This document shows, piece by piece, positions 9,550 to 18,392 of a stretch of DNA of 64,000 nt. Under the pieces are notes generated by a model. That model worked only from the letters and a program-made list of their open reading frames with translations. It had not been told where the DNA came from and searched no databases. Source of the DNA: an uncultured Oscillospiraceae bacterium (GTDB lineage: Bacteria > Bacillota > Clostridia > Oscillospirales > Acutalibacteraceae). A program made the translations under genes and the position numbers. Within the stretch, counting starts at the first letter, position 1; each line of letters begins with the position of its first letter. The stretch lies in contig UQWL01000002.1 of NCBI GenBank assembly GCA_900544715.1, positions 211,235 through 275,234 of the forward strand, given 5' to 3'.

Positions 9550-10224
9550 ATGATATTGAATTTTTTCCGAAGCGGCGACTGGACGAGCGCAATGATCGGA
9601 GTATGCGTTTCTATCTTTGTCGTATTTTGCACGCTTCCGATTCATGAATATGCGCACGCTTGGATGTCTACCAGGTTAGGAGATGACACGGCGCGGCTAA
9701 GCGGAAGGCTAACGCTCAATCCACTTGCACACATCGATCCCATCGGTGCGGTGATGATCCTGCTGATCGGGTTTGGATATGCAAAACCGGTGCCGGTCAA
9801 TATGAGGAATTTTAAAAACCCAAAGCGCGATATGGCGCTTACCGCATTGGCGGGCCCTGTTTCCAATTTATTGATGGCTCTGCTTTTCATGATTATCTAT
9901 AATATTTTTGGTCTCTTTTTATCGACGAGGAGCACCATTATTTCTGTTGCCCTTTTATTTTTCAAAATGGCGGCGATGATTAATGTGAACCTTGCGGTGT
10001 TTAATCTGCTGCCGATTCCTCCGCTGGATGGTTCCCGGATTTTGGGGCTTATTTTGCCGGATCGGCTCTATTATAAAATCATGCAATATGAGCGCATCAT
10101 CATGCTCGTTGTGCTGGCGCTTCTCTTTTTCGGTGTGTTGAGCTGGCCGTTGAGTTTTTTGAGCAATCTTGTCATGAAAGGGCTTGCGTTTGTGGCTGGC
10201 CTGCCCTTTTTACCGTTCCATTGA
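9550..10224 (+). CDS. Site-2 protease family (M50) membrane metalloprotease
   Basis: A 224-residue multi-pass membrane protein. The zinc motif is H32-E33-Y34-A35-H36, and the second metal-ligand motif LPIPPLDGSR occurs near residue 155, as in SpoIVFB/Rip-type proteases. GAGGAG lies 9 bases before the ATG. It is followed by scpA after 14 bp, an arrangement frequent in Clostridia. Family knowledge: such enzymes cleave within membranes, for example anti-sigma factors or pro-sigma-K. The substrate here is unknown. Confidence 0.9.
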   Translation: MILNFFRSGDWTSAMIGVCVSIFVVFCTLPIHEYAHAWMSTRLGDDTARLSGRLTLNPLAHIDPIGAVMILLIGFGYAKPVPVNMRNFKNPKRDMALTALAGPVSNLLMALLFMIIYNIFGLFLSTRSTIISVALLFFKMAAMINVNLAVFNLLPIPPLDGSRILGLILPDRLYYKIMQYERIIMLVVLALLFFGVLSWPLSFLSNLVMKGLAFVAGLPFLPFH

Positions 10225-10238
10225 GGGGGAGCGGCTGA

Positions 10239-10994
10239 ATGGATAAAATATCGTATAAACTCCCCATTTTTGAAGGCCCGATGGATTTATTGCTTCATTT
10301 GATCAACAAGCATAAGCTGAATATCTATGATATCCCGATTCTGGAATTGGTCGAGCAGTATGTAGTTGCCGTTTGCCAGATGCAGGCGGATGAAAATTTA
10401 GAGGTTGCCAGTGAGTTTTTGGAAATGGCGGCACGCTTGGTTTATCTGAAAACGGTTTCCTTGCTGCCGGTTCACGAAGAGGCGGATCAGCTGAAAAAAG
10501 AGCTGACCGGGGAACTGCTGGAATATCGGGACTGCCAGCTCATGGCGCAGAAGCTGGCGGAGCATACTGATGGATTTGACCACTATACGCGCGAGCCGCA
10601 GGTTTTTGAAGTGGACCCTACCTACACTCGCCTGCATGAGCCGGATGAACTGTTGAGCGCTTATCTTTCTGCTGTTGGCAAGGGCAAACGCAGGCTTCCG
10701 CCACCAGTGGAATCTTTTACCGGGATTGTTTCCCATAAAATTGTGTCTGTTGGTTCCAAAGTCGCTTTCATCCTGCGCCGGTTAATTCGCGGGCAGAAAC
10801 AACGGCTGGAGTCTTTTTTTGAAATTGCGCCCTCCCGTTCCGATATGGTGGCCACCTTTCTTGCCATGCTGGAGCTGATGAAAGCGAGGCGGATCCGCGT
10901 GGATGGAGACGGCGAAGCTGCTCAGGTGCTTTTGCTGCGCCGTTCGGACAAATTGTCCCATTCTTTCAGCGAAGGGGAGGCGGATCATTTTTGA
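10239..10994 (+). CDS. scpA: Segregation and condensation protein A
   Basis: The kleisin subunit of the SMC-ScpA-ScpB condensin. At 251 residues it has usual length. The N-terminal Smc-binding region contains the family signature FEGPMDLLLHLINKHKL, and the C-terminal winged helix ends the protein. It overlaps scpB by 4 bp (TTGA), consistent with stoichiometric co-translation. GAGGGGGA lies before the ATG. Confidence 0.95.
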   Translation: MDKISYKLPIFEGPMDLLLHLINKHKLNIYDIPILELVEQYVVAVCQMQADENLEVASEFLEMAARLVYLKTVSLLPVHEEADQLKKELTGELLEYRDCQLMAQKLAEHTDGFDHYTREPQVFEVDPTYTRLHEPDELLSAYLSAVGKGKRRLPPPVESFTGIVSHKIVSVGSKVAFILRRLIRGQKQRLESFFEIAPSRSDMVATFLAMLELMKARRIRVDGDGEAAQVLLLRRSDKLSHSFSEGEADHF

Positions 10995-11596
10995 ATGCCA
11001 AACAAATTCAAGCTGCTGTGGAAGCCGTTCTTTTTGCGGCGGGTGAACCGTTGGAATTATCCCGTTTGGCACAGGCGCTGGAGGTCAACGAGGGCCTGAT
11101 GGAGCAGATTTTAAAAAACCTGGAGGCTCAGCTGGATGAGCGTGGGAGCGGCTTGTGTTTGCTCCGTTTGGGCAACCGGTATCAGCTTTGCACCCGCACG
11201 GAATTCGCTCAGAGTGTCCGCCAGGCATTGGAAATCAAGCGCAACGCTCCCTTATCCCAGGCCGCGTTTGAGGTGCTGGCGGTGGTCGCCTATAATCAGC
11301 CGGTCACCAAATCCTTTGTGGAACAGGTGCGGGGGGTAGATTGCTCCGGCGTTGTCAATACGCTGTGCCAAAAGGGTCTTTTAGAAGAAAAAGGACGATT
11401 GGAGCTTCCAGGAAGACCGCTTCTCTATGGCACAACGGCAGAGTTCTTGCGCTGCTTCAGCTTTTCCTCGCTGGAAGATTTACCGCCCTTGCCCGGTGAA
11501 CCATCTTCAGAGAAAATCCCCAGAGAGGAAAGCGGAGCGGCGGATTCAGAGGAATATGCGCTTTTATCAGCGCAAGAAGGGGAGATGAGCATTTGA
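10991..11596 (+). CDS. scpB: Segregation and condensation protein B
   Basis: Partner of ScpA in the SMC complex. The 201-residue protein has two winged-helix domains; the first holds AVEAVLFAAGEPL and the second AFEVLAVVAYNQPVTK and GRPLLYGTT, typical of ScpB. The start is TTG at 10991, overlapping the scpA stop, with GGGGAGG about 9 bases upstream. The C-terminal 30 residues are acidic and low-complexity, as in many homologues. Confidence 0.95.
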   Translation: MNAKQIQAAVEAVLFAAGEPLELSRLAQALEVNEGLMEQILKNLEAQLDERGSGLCLLRLGNRYQLCTRTEFAQSVRQALEIKRNAPLSQAAFEVLAVVAYNQPVTKSFVEQVRGVDCSGVVNTLCQKGLLEEKGRLELPGRPLLYGTTAEFLRCFSFSSLEDLPPLPGEPSSEKIPREESGAADSEEYALLSAQEGEMSI

Positions 11597-12285
11597 TCGT
11601 TCTCTACATATTGCTGGCAATCATTGCGCTGATCGTGCTGGCCTTCAGCTTTCGGCTGACGTTACAGCTTGATTATCATGAGATGGTCGAGTTGGAAGTG
11701 CGTTACTTATTCTTTCGATTCAAGCTCCTCCCATGGGAAAAGAAAGAGAAGGCGCCCAAGGAGGAGAAACCGGTAGAACAGAAACCACCGGAAGAAAAAA
11801 AAGCGAAGGAAAAGCCAGCAAAGCCCAATCCACTCAAAGCCTTTTGGCAAAATGAGGGTATAGACGGCGTGATTGCGTTGCTCAAGGAAATGGCCAGGAT
11901 CGTATCCGGCATGTTTCGGAGTGTTTTTAAGCATGTGTTTATTGACAAGCTGTTCCTTCAAATGTATATTGGTTCTGGGGATGCAGCACAGACCGCGAAT
12001 GATTATGGAAAAGTCTGTGCTGAGGTTTTTCCTGCGCTGGGGGCAATTTGTTCCGTTATGAAGGTCCGGAAGTACGATGTGGATATTTCCCCTGATTTCT
12101 TGGCAAATCAAAATGAAACGGAGCTGCACACAGTCATCACCCTTCGCCCGATTTTCGTCACGAATGCGGCGGTTGTGATGGCCGTTCGGCTTCTATTTAA
12201 GGTTGTTTTCAAAGTGCTTTTTTCCAAACCAGATAAAAGCAATGAAAATAGAATTGAAACTAAACAAGGTGGTGCTTCTTTATGA
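11593..12285 (+). CDS. DUF2953 domain protein
   Basis: A 230-residue membrane protein. It has one N-terminal transmembrane helix (about 2-20), then a lysine/glutamate/proline-rich linker at about 52-78, then a globular part with a second hydrophobic stretch near 190-215. It resembles the DUF2953 proteins that precede ytfJ in many spore-formers. The TTG start overlaps scpB, and its stop overlaps ytfJ. The function is unknown; context suggests a sporulation or germination role with YtfJ. Confidence 0.75.
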   Translation: MIVLYILLAIIALIVLAFSFRLTLQLDYHEMVELEVRYLFFRFKLLPWEKKEKAPKEEKPVEQKPPEEKKAKEKPAKPNPLKAFWQNEGIDGVIALLKEMARIVSGMFRSVFKHVFIDKLFLQMYIGSGDAAQTANDYGKVCAEVFPALGAICSVMKVRKYDVDISPDFLANQNETELHTVITLRPIFVTNAAVVMAVRLLFKVVFKVLFSKPDKSNENRIETKQGGASL

Positions 12286-12728
12286 AAGAACAGTCTGCAT
12301 CCGGGATCCTGGGCACGACAATTGAAAAAATCCGCGACCTGGTGGATGTTAGCACAATCATTGGCGACCCGATGTATCTGGAAGGCGGAATGACGATCAT
12401 TCCGGTATCCAAGGTAACCTATGGCTTTGCTTCGGGCGGTTCCGATTTTCCCTCCAAAACCAACGCACAGCTTTTTGGCGGCGGCGGCGGCGCTGGTGTA
12501 ACGATCACACCGGTCGCTTTCCTGATCGTCAGTGACGGCGAAGTGACCCTGAAACATATTACGGCTTATGACAACGCGGCTGAGCGCGTGGTAAATCTAG
12601 TGCCTGAGATGTTTGATAAAGTTACGAGCGTCGTCAATAAGACCATCAAAAAGAAGGAAGCACAGCAGGCAGAGGCGGGGCAAGCCACCGATGCAGCTGA
12701 CGTAACAACCATAGAAGACGTAAAATAA
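12282..12728 (+). CDS. ytfJ: GerW/YtfJ family sporulation protein
   Basis: A 148-residue protein with the family features: an N-terminal region around VDVSTIIGDP, then VTYGFASGGSDF, a glycine run FGGGGGAGVTITP and a hydrophobic AFLIV segment. In Bacillus, YtfJ/GerW is a forespore protein needed for proper germination. The ATG overlaps the stop of the DUF2953 gene. A C-terminal Lys/Glu/Ala-rich tail is present. Confidence 0.9.
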   Translation: MKEQSASGILGTTIEKIRDLVDVSTIIGDPMYLEGGMTIIPVSKVTYGFASGGSDFPSKTNAQLFGGGGGAGVTITPVAFLIVSDGEVTLKHITAYDNAAERVVNLVPEMFDKVTSVVNKTIKKKEAQQAEAGQATDAADVTTIEDVK

Positions 12729-12769
12729 ACCCTCTGAACGCCTTTTTTAGCAATTGAATTGATTTTTTT

Positions 12770-12809
12770 GCCACCGCCTGCATACGTATAAACAATGGCA
12801 GGTGGTGGC
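12770..12809 (+). promoter_or_regulatory. Hairpin covering the dacF translation start
   Basis: GCCACCGCCTGC (12770-12781) pairs with GCAGGTGGTGGC (12798-12809), with one G-U, around a 16-base loop. The 3' arm contains the GGTGG that would serve as ribosome site for the TTG at 12811 and also both GTG alternatives. It could hold down translation or act as a partial terminator; there is no T tail. Confidence 0.5.
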
Positions 12810-14019
12810 TTTGTTAAATAAACGAAAAAAAGAAATCGGATTCCATAAATACCTGATTCCGCTTTTGCTGTGCGGTGCTTTTTTATTTTTCTGCGGAGCT
12901 CGGGCTCAGGCGCAGGAACCGCCTTCTGTATCAGCGCAGTCGGCGGCATTGCTCGTCGCTGATACGGGAGAATTTTTATTTGAAAAAAATGCCCAACAGC
13001 AGCGCGGAATGGCGAGCACAACAAAAATTATGACCTCGCTTCTGGCCGTTGAGGAGGGTGCGCCAAATCGTGTAATTACGGCAACGGAGGCCATGGTTCG
13101 AGTCGAGGGCACCTCCATTGGCCTGCAAGCGGGGGATAAGATAACGCTCCGCAACCTGATTTATGGCATGCTGCTGGAATCCGGTAATGATGCCGCCAAT
13201 GCAACGGCAATTGCACTGGCAGGCTCCGCCGATCAATTTGCAGAGCGGATGAATGCGCGCGCAAAAGAGATTGGCATGTCCAACACACACTTTGTTACGC
13301 CGTCTGGATTGGATCACGAGGATCATTATTCCTGTGCGCACGATATGGCGCTTTTGGGAGCGGAAGCGATTCAAAACCCGGAATTTGCCGCGGTTTGCTC
13401 GACCAGGAGCATCCGTGTCGCGTATGGTAATCCCGAGTATCTGCGCACACTCAGCAACCACAACCGTTTATTATCCGCCTATCCCGGGTGTATTGGAGTC
13501 AAAACAGGCTTCACGAAAAAGAGCGGACGATGCCTGGTTTCCGCAGCGCGGCGGGATGGCGTGACTTTGGTTGCCGTTACGCTCAATGCCCCAAATGATT
13601 GGGATGACCACAAGAAATTGTTTGACTACGGATTTTCTGTGGTGGAAAACCTTAAGCTGGACGATGGCCTTTCCGGTATCCAGCTCAAGGTGGTCGGAGG
13701 AACGAGCAAATCTGTGCCGGTTGAATGCGCGATTACGCCCAGCATTGCCGCTTCCGATCTGCCTTCCGATATCCGCCGGGAGATCCGGCTGGAGCCTTTT
13801 GTTTACGCGCCGGTGGAACGGGGCAGAATCGTAGGGGAGGCGCGATACTATCGTGGCGATCAGCTGCTGACGTGTGTCCCTCTGGAAACGGCGCAGGCGG
13901 TAAAAAATATCGATCCGCCCAAGCAAATGGAGGAACCGGCCAAAGAGAAAAAAGGATTATGGAACCAAATCAAGAAATGGTTTTCGGCCCATTTAAGGAG
14001 AGAACAAAAAAATGACTGA
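12802..14019 (+). CDS. dacF: D-alanyl-D-alanine carboxypeptidase (DacF-like, S11)
   Basis: Trims the terminal D-Ala of peptidoglycan pentapeptides outside the membrane. The protein has up to 405 residues: a signal peptide at about 16-38, then the penicillin-binding motifs S72-T-T-K75, S127-G-N129 and K234-T-G236. A PBP5-like C-terminal domain precedes a basic, amphipathic end (WNQIKKWF). The start is uncertain: GTG 12802, GTG 12805 or TTG 12811; the last has the best-spaced GGTGG. It follows ytfJ and overlaps rluB by 8 bp, the sporulation-type order. Confidence 0.92.
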   Translation: MVALLNKRKKEIGFHKYLIPLLLCGAFLFFCGARAQAQEPPSVSAQSAALLVADTGEFLFEKNAQQQRGMASTTKIMTSLLAVEEGAPNRVITATEAMVRVEGTSIGLQAGDKITLRNLIYGMLLESGNDAANATAIALAGSADQFAERMNARAKEIGMSNTHFVTPSGLDHEDHYSCAHDMALLGAEAIQNPEFAAVCSTRSIRVAYGNPEYLRTLSNHNRLLSAYPGCIGVKTGFTKKSGRCLVSAARRDGVTLVAVTLNAPNDWDDHKKLFDYGFSVVENLKLDDGLSGIQLKVVGGTSKSVPVECAITPSIAASDLPSDIRREIRLEPFVYAPVERGRIVGEARYYRGDQLLTCVPLETAQAVKNIDPPKQMEEPAKEKKGLWNQIKKWFSAHLRREQKND

Positions 14020-14758
14020 TGAAAAAATCAGGCTGCAAAAATATTTATCAGAATGCGGGATTGCCTCGCGCCGTAAAAGCGAAGCACTGATTGCAGAAGG
14101 GCGTGTAAAAATCAACGGTGCCAGAGCCCAGATCGGGGATAAAATTGACCCCAAACGGGATACTGTTTCCGTCAATGGGCGAAAGGTTGCGAAGGAACAG
14201 TCGCTTTGCTATATCATGCTGCATAAGCCGCGCGGATTTATCACGACCATGAGCGATGAGATGAACCGCAAATGCGTCGCGGAGCTTGTACAGGATTGCG
14301 GGATGCGGGTGTATCCTGTGGGGCGGTTGGATCGGGAATCGGAAGGCCTTCTGCTCATGACGAATGACGGCGCCTTTGCAAACGCCATGATGCACCCCAA
14401 GCGTCATGTTCCCAAAACGTACCGTGTAACCATACGGCCAAGCATCACGGAGGAACAAATGACCCAAATGACCACAGGGCTCATGCTGGACGGCCGCATG
14501 ACTGCACCGGCCGATGTGCATATTATCACAAAGGAAGAGGGCCGGGTGGTGCTCGAAATCGTCCTCTACGAGGGGCGAAACCGGCAGATTCGAAAGATGT
14601 GCGAGCAGCTCGGCCTGGAGGTTGCAAGGCTGAAGCGGACGGCTGTGGGACCTGTAAAGCTCGGTATGCTGCCGCAGGGCAAATGGCGCGAACTAACGCC
14701 GGAAGAAGTGAACCGGCTCATGAATGCAGCAAAGATGAATGCAAGTGATAAAAAGTAA
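14012..14758 (+). CDS. rluB: 23S rRNA pseudouridine synthase, RluB family
   Basis: A 248-residue RsuA/RluB-type enzyme. An N-terminal S4 RNA-binding domain (residues 5-60) is followed by the catalytic domain with D107 in GRLDRESEGLL. It converts a uridine of the 23S peptidyl-transferase region to pseudouridine. AAGGAGAG precedes the ATG, which overlaps dacF. A perfect hairpin follows the stop. Confidence 0.93.
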   Translation: MTDEKIRLQKYLSECGIASRRKSEALIAEGRVKINGARAQIGDKIDPKRDTVSVNGRKVAKEQSLCYIMLHKPRGFITTMSDEMNRKCVAELVQDCGMRVYPVGRLDRESEGLLLMTNDGAFANAMMHPKRHVPKTYRVTIRPSITEEQMTQMTTGLMLDGRMTAPADVHIITKEEGRVVLEIVLYEGRNRQIRKMCEQLGLEVARLKRTAVGPVKLGMLPQGKWRELTPEEVNRLMNAAKMNASDKK

Positions 14759-14769
14759 ATAACAATTGA

Positions 14770-14803
14770 AAACCGTCTGATACAAAAAAGTATCAGACGG
14801 TTT
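14770..14803 (+). terminator. Perfect 14-bp hairpin after rluB
   Basis: AAACCGTCTGATAC (14770-14783) and its exact complement (14790-14803) flank a loop of six A. The 3' side ends in TTT then AAGG, so the T tail is short, but it is placed as the end of the long 1.6-14.8 kb run. Confidence 0.75.
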
Positions 14804-14890
14804 AAGGCTGATGTGATACAATAAAGCGAAAGAACCATCTAGGGAAAGGAGGAAGATTTGAGCGGGAGCCACCCCAAACGGAAGTGAAAC

Positions 14891-14920
14891 AATTATACAA
14901 AATAAATATTTTGTATAATT
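14891..14920 (+). promoter_or_regulatory. 13-bp perfect inverted repeat over a TATAAT, before xerD
   Basis: AATTATACAAAAT (14891-14903), spacer AAAT, then ATTTTGTATAATT (14908-14920). The right arm contains TATAAT at 14914-14919, about 40 bp before the recombinase start. The symmetry overlapping a -10 looks like an operator; no regulator gene is adjacent. The rest of the 14804-14960 gap holds an AAAGGAGG followed by a nine-codon reading frame (TTG at 14858) of doubtful meaning. Confidence 0.5.
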
Positions 14921-14960
14921 TAGGGGAGCAAAAAATAACAGAATCCCGCTTAAATCAAAC

Positions 14961-15953
14961 ATGATGCCTTCCATTGACTATTCTGAGCTGCCGTCTGTTT
15001 TAACGGACTTTCTTCGCTATCTTGACGTGATTAAAAACAAATCTCCATTAACCGTACAGGAATATGCGACAGATCTTCGTACCTTCCTGCGTTTTCTCAA
15101 GCAATCACGCGGCCTTGTATCTGCTTCTGTTGATTTTGATGAAATCAATATTTCAGATATTGACATTGCATTCCTGCGCACAGTGTCCCTCAGCGATGCA
15201 TATGCGTTTTTGTCCTATTGCAAACAGGAACGTCATAACAATGCGACCACCCGTTCGCGTAAGGTTTCTAGCATCCGTGGCTTTTTTAAATACTTAACGG
15301 TTCAAAGGAAAATACTGGATGAAAATCCCATGCAGGAACTGGATACGCCAAAACAGAAAAAAGCGCTTCCCAAATATTTAACGCTTGACCAGAGCATCAG
15401 TCTTTTGGAGCATATTGATGGTAAAAACAAAGAACGTGATTATTGTATGGTCACCTTTTTTCTCAATTGTGGGATGCGTCTTTCTGAACTGGTTGGTCTG
15501 AATCTTTCTGATATCCATGATAATGAGATTATCCATGTAACCGGCAAGGGCGATAAAGAGCGCATTCTCTATCTCAACCAAGCCTGTCAGGATGCATTGG
15601 CAGAATATTTAAAGGTGCGACCTGTAGACGGCGTGAAGGATAAGAACGCGCTCTTTCTCAGCAACCGGATGCAGCGGATCAGCCCCAAAACGGTCCAGCA
15701 TGTTGTTTATACATTTTTAGAAAAAGCAGGGCTTTCCGGCCAGGGCCTATCGGTGCATAAGCTGCGCCACACGGCCGCAACGCTGATGTATCAACACGGG
15801 AAAGTTGATGTTTTGGTGCTCAAAGAAATTTTAGGTCATGAAAATCTGGGTACAACAGAAATTTATACGCATATTATGGATGATCAAATCAAATCAGCCG
15901 CTGAAGCGAATCCTTTGCATCGACAAAAAGCGAAAAAAACAGTTCAAAAATGA
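14961..15953 (+). CDS. xerD: Site-specific tyrosine recombinase, XerC/XerD type
   Basis: A 330-residue recombinase, slightly longer than the usual 295-300. The N-terminal SAM-like core-binding domain spans 10-115. The catalytic domain carries R173 (GMRLSELVGL), Lys in GKGDKER, the HxxR box in HKLRHTAAT, His in ILGHENLGTT and the Tyr nucleophile in EIYTHI. Probable role: chromosome dimer resolution at dif. An ATG at 14964 is an equal alternative start. spoIIM lies tail to tail with it and overlaps by 10 bp; spoIIM and xerD are also near each other in Bacillus. Confidence 0.88.
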   Translation: MMPSIDYSELPSVLTDFLRYLDVIKNKSPLTVQEYATDLRTFLRFLKQSRGLVSASVDFDEINISDIDIAFLRTVSLSDAYAFLSYCKQERHNNATTRSRKVSSIRGFFKYLTVQRKILDENPMQELDTPKQKKALPKYLTLDQSISLLEHIDGKNKERDYCMVTFFLNCGMRLSELVGLNLSDIHDNEIIHVTGKGDKERILYLNQACQDALAEYLKVRPVDGVKDKNALFLSNRMQRISPKTVQHVVYTFLEKAGLSGQGLSVHKLRHTAATLMYQHGKVDVLVLKEILGHENLGTTEIYTHIMDDQIKSAAEANPLHRQKAKKTVQK

Positions 15954-16591
15954 AAAAAGCCGGAGAACGCTTTTGCAAACAACGCATCTGCCAAAGCGGC
16001 ACAAGCCAGCAATATGAGTAAAATTCCGAAACGTGCGCAATAAAGGCGAAAGTTATGGTAGCTATCCAGCGTTTTATTGCCGTTCATCACTGCAAAAACA
16101 TCCAGCGACATGGTGATCCCCTCCCGACAGCCAATCAATAGCGTAGCAGTAGACAAAATTGCTCCAGGCAACAGGATCAGCATGCAATAACCAACTCCCG
16201 CGAGCGCTTTGGTGCTGTATAGGTAGCCGAATACGGCGCCTAAGCCGAGCCCACGAAGGAAGGGTGCCAGTGCAAGAAACGGAAAGCCCATCGCGCAAAG
16301 CCCTGCAATAAAAGCGACTGCGAGATAAATCAAATTTGAAAACAGGGAGTTGCACATGGTTGAAAATAAGGATTGCGAATTACGAATCGTGCTGTATTCC
16401 TGTAAAAGCTGTAAGAGTTGCTCCAGCCATTCGTGGTTGGCGCTGTATTTTACGGATGCCGCCCCAAACGCCATTCCAGCCGCAAAAAGCGCTGTTAAAA
16501 GAATCAATTTCCAACTGGAAGCGATGCGCTCTACCAGTATCCCGTTTGGAAGGGGCCGCCTTTCATGCGGCCTGATCCGCCTTGTCCTCAT
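15944..16591 (-). CDS. spoIIM: Stage II sporulation protein M
   Basis: A 215-residue polytopic membrane protein of the SpoIIM/DUF95 family, a part of the DMP engulfment machinery that remodels septal peptidoglycan. Predicted helices lie at about 28-48, 85-110, 125-150 and 185-210, separated by a GLGLGAVFGYLYS motif. The start has an excellent AAAGGAGG. spoIID and spoIIP are not in the window. Monocistronic by context; the next minus-strand gene upstream is not close. Confidence 0.88.
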   Translation of the reverse strand: MRTRRIRPHERRPLPNGILVERIASSWKLILLTALFAAGMAFGAASVKYSANHEWLEQLLQLLQEYSTIRNSQSLFSTMCNSLFSNLIYLAVAFIAGLCAMGFPFLALAPFLRGLGLGAVFGYLYSTKALAGVGYCMLILLPGAILSTATLLIGCREGITMSLDVFAVMNGNKTLDSYHNFRLYCARFGILLILLACAALADALFAKAFSGFFHF

Positions 16592-16674
16592 TTTGCTTCC
16601 TCCTTTTTACACGTATCCCTATAAGGTATGGCGTTCAGAAGGAAATTAGAACTGATACGGATCTGTTCAAAGTA

Positions 16675-16715
16675 AAAATCCTCTGCTTCTTGAGATAAGA
16701 GAAGCAGAGGATTTT
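16675..16715 (-). terminator. Intrinsic terminator after the SCIFF maturase
   Basis: A perfect 16-bp stem (16675-16690 with 16700-16715) reading AATCCTCTGCTTCT on the minus strand, followed there by five T. It ends the SCIFF operon. Confidence 0.85.
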
Positions 16716-16735
16716 GGGGGATTCTTTTATTGATC

Positions 16736-18115
16736 TCATTCTTCCTGCTGTGCAAGCGCGGCTTTCATCATAATCGCGCATTCCAACCGTTTTTGCTCAA
16801 GCGCGCAGGAGAGCTTATGGGGTTTGAGAATTGCTCCGGCATATTGAAGATTATTGGCATTGCAACCGCCACTGCAATAGAATTTTGCCCAGCAGGTGCG
16901 GCATTCCGGCTTTTCATACACGTTGGTTTTGGAAAAAAGCTGCTTTTTTTCCTGATCCAGTGAGCCGTCCAAGACGCTTCCCATCTTCCACTCATCCATC
17001 CCAACAAACTGATGGCAAGGATAAATATCACCCTCCGGCGTGACGGCAACATATTCATTGCCGCAGCTGCATCCACGCAGCCGTTTGATCGCGCAGGGGC
17101 CCTGATCAAGATCCAGCATAAAGTGGAAAAAGTTGAACGCGTCCCCTCCCCTTTTTCTGTGGATAATTTCTTTTGCGAGATTTTCATATTCCTCACAAAT
17201 GCGAGGAAGATCCTCTTCCGTCAGGGCAACAGGCAAAAGCGCCGGATCTGCTACCACAGGCTCGATTGAAATCTGATCGAATCCTAACTCCCGCATATGG
17301 ATAACGTCTTTTGTAAAGTCCAAATTTTCTTTCGTGAACGTACCACGGACATAGTATTGGTCAAATTTCCCGTTGCGGCGTTTTTCCACGAGCCGCTGGT
17401 ATTTTGGCACAATTGCATCATAGCTGCCGCTGCCGTCTACGCGGAAACGCAGCGAGTCATTAATCTCCTTGCGCCCATCAATCGAGAGAACCACATTAGA
17501 CATTTCACGGTTGATGTAGTCGATTTTGTCATCTGTCAGGAGCAGGCCGTTGGTGGTGATCGTGAATCGGAAATTCTTGTGGTGCTCCTTTTCGATCGAG
17601 CGTGCATACGCTACCACTTGTTTAACAACCTCAAAATTCATCAACGGCTCGCCGCCGAAGAAATCCAGCTCCAAATTATGGCGATTTGCCGAGTGCTCGA
17701 TCAAAAAGTCAATCGCCGCCTTGCCCACTTCAAAGGGCATCAGCTTGCGGCCATGGCCAAAATCGCCCTGTGCGGCAAAGCAATAGCTGCACCGCAGGTT
17801 ACAGTCATGAGCAATGTTCAGGCACATGGATTTTACGGGCGCGGGGCCCATCTGCGCCGCAAAGGGCGCATAATCATCAGCGGAAAACAAAAATCCATTT
17901 TGGTAGAGGGTGTAAAGCTCTGCATAGGCCTCTTGAATTTCCGCATCGCTGTATGTACCGCGTAACCGCCCGGCAATTTCCTGTGGGCAATCGGCCGACA
18001 AAGGCGCTTCCAGCCCATCGAGCAGCTCATAGGAAAGCCGGTCTACTACATGGACTGCCCCGCTGTTGACATCGAGCACAATATAAAAACCGTTGAGATA
18101 AAATTTATGAATCAT
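16736..18115 (-). CDS. scfB: Thioether cross-link-forming SCIFF peptide maturase (radical SAM/SPASM)
   Basis: A 459-residue radical SAM enzyme. The N-terminal RRE-like region (1-85) begins MIHKFYLNGF. The cluster motif is C105-N-L-R-C109-S-Y-C112. A SPASM domain with auxiliary clusters follows (GCSCGNEYVAVTPEGDIYPC, then CRTCWAKFYCSGGC). Family knowledge: it links cysteine sulfurs of the SCIFF precursor to alpha carbons of acceptor residues. The precursor gene lies 105 bp upstream on the same strand, separated by a hairpin terminator that would lower scfB relative to the peptide. Confidence 0.95.
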   Translation of the reverse strand: MIHKFYLNGFYIVLDVNSGAVHVVDRLSYELLDGLEAPLSADCPQEIAGRLRGTYSDAEIQEAYAELYTLYQNGFLFSADDYAPFAAQMGPAPVKSMCLNIAHDCNLRCSYCFAAQGDFGHGRKLMPFEVGKAAIDFLIEHSANRHNLELDFFGGEPLMNFEVVKQVVAYARSIEKEHHKNFRFTITTNGLLLTDDKIDYINREMSNVVLSIDGRKEINDSLRFRVDGSGSYDAIVPKYQRLVEKRRNGKFDQYYVRGTFTKENLDFTKDVIHMRELGFDQISIEPVVADPALLPVALTEEDLPRICEEYENLAKEIIHRKRGGDAFNFFHFMLDLDQGPCAIKRLRGCSCGNEYVAVTPEGDIYPCHQFVGMDEWKMGSVLDGSLDQEKKQLFSKTNVYEKPECRTCWAKFYCSGGCNANNLQYAGAILKPHKLSCALEQKRLECAIMMKAALAQQEE

Positions 18116-18166
18116 TCCTGGATTATCCTTTCCGCACCGCTCTGTATCAGCATTTTACGGCATGAA

Positions 18167-18198
18167 AAATTAAGGGACAGTCCCCTGCCCCTTAATTT
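18167..18198 (-). terminator. Attenuating terminator between SCIFF peptide and maturase
   Basis: A 10-bp stem AAATTAAGGG/CCCTTAATTT (18167-18176 with 18189-18198), followed on the minus strand by a T run. Its position between scfA and scfB suggests partial read-through giving more precursor than enzyme. Confidence 0.75.
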
Positions 18199-18220
18199 GA
18201 AGCCGATTTGATTGGAGTAC

Positions 18221-18358
18221 TTATTTCTCGCACTTCTGGTTGGCAACCGTGCAGGATGTTTTGCAGGCGGACTGGCAGGACGCCTGACATTCGCCGCAAC
18301 CGCCTTTGGCAGCGCTCTTCTTCAAATTCGCCTGATTTAACGTTACGATATGTTTCAT
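18221..18358 (-). CDS. scfA: SCIFF peptide (six cysteines in forty-five residues)
   Basis: Exactly 45 residues, starting MKHIVTLNQANLKKS, with six cysteines at positions 21, 24, 28, 32, 36 and 43, the defining pattern of this ribosomal peptide precursor. AGGAGG lies about 8 bases before the ATG and a clear promoter lies upstream. It is the substrate of the radical SAM maturase next door. It is nearly universal in Clostridia; the biological role is unknown. A longer overlapping frame (18192-18404) is spurious. Confidence 0.97.
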   Translation of the reverse strand: MKHIVTLNQANLKKSAAKGGCGECQASCQSACKTSCTVANQKCEK

Positions 18359-18392
18359 CACAATATCCTCCTACTGATCTGATGATGCTAAA

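Noticed and set aside
17297..17965. 222-codon + strand frame opposite the SCIFF maturase
   Set aside because: Antisense shadow of scfB; no ribosome site and no family features.
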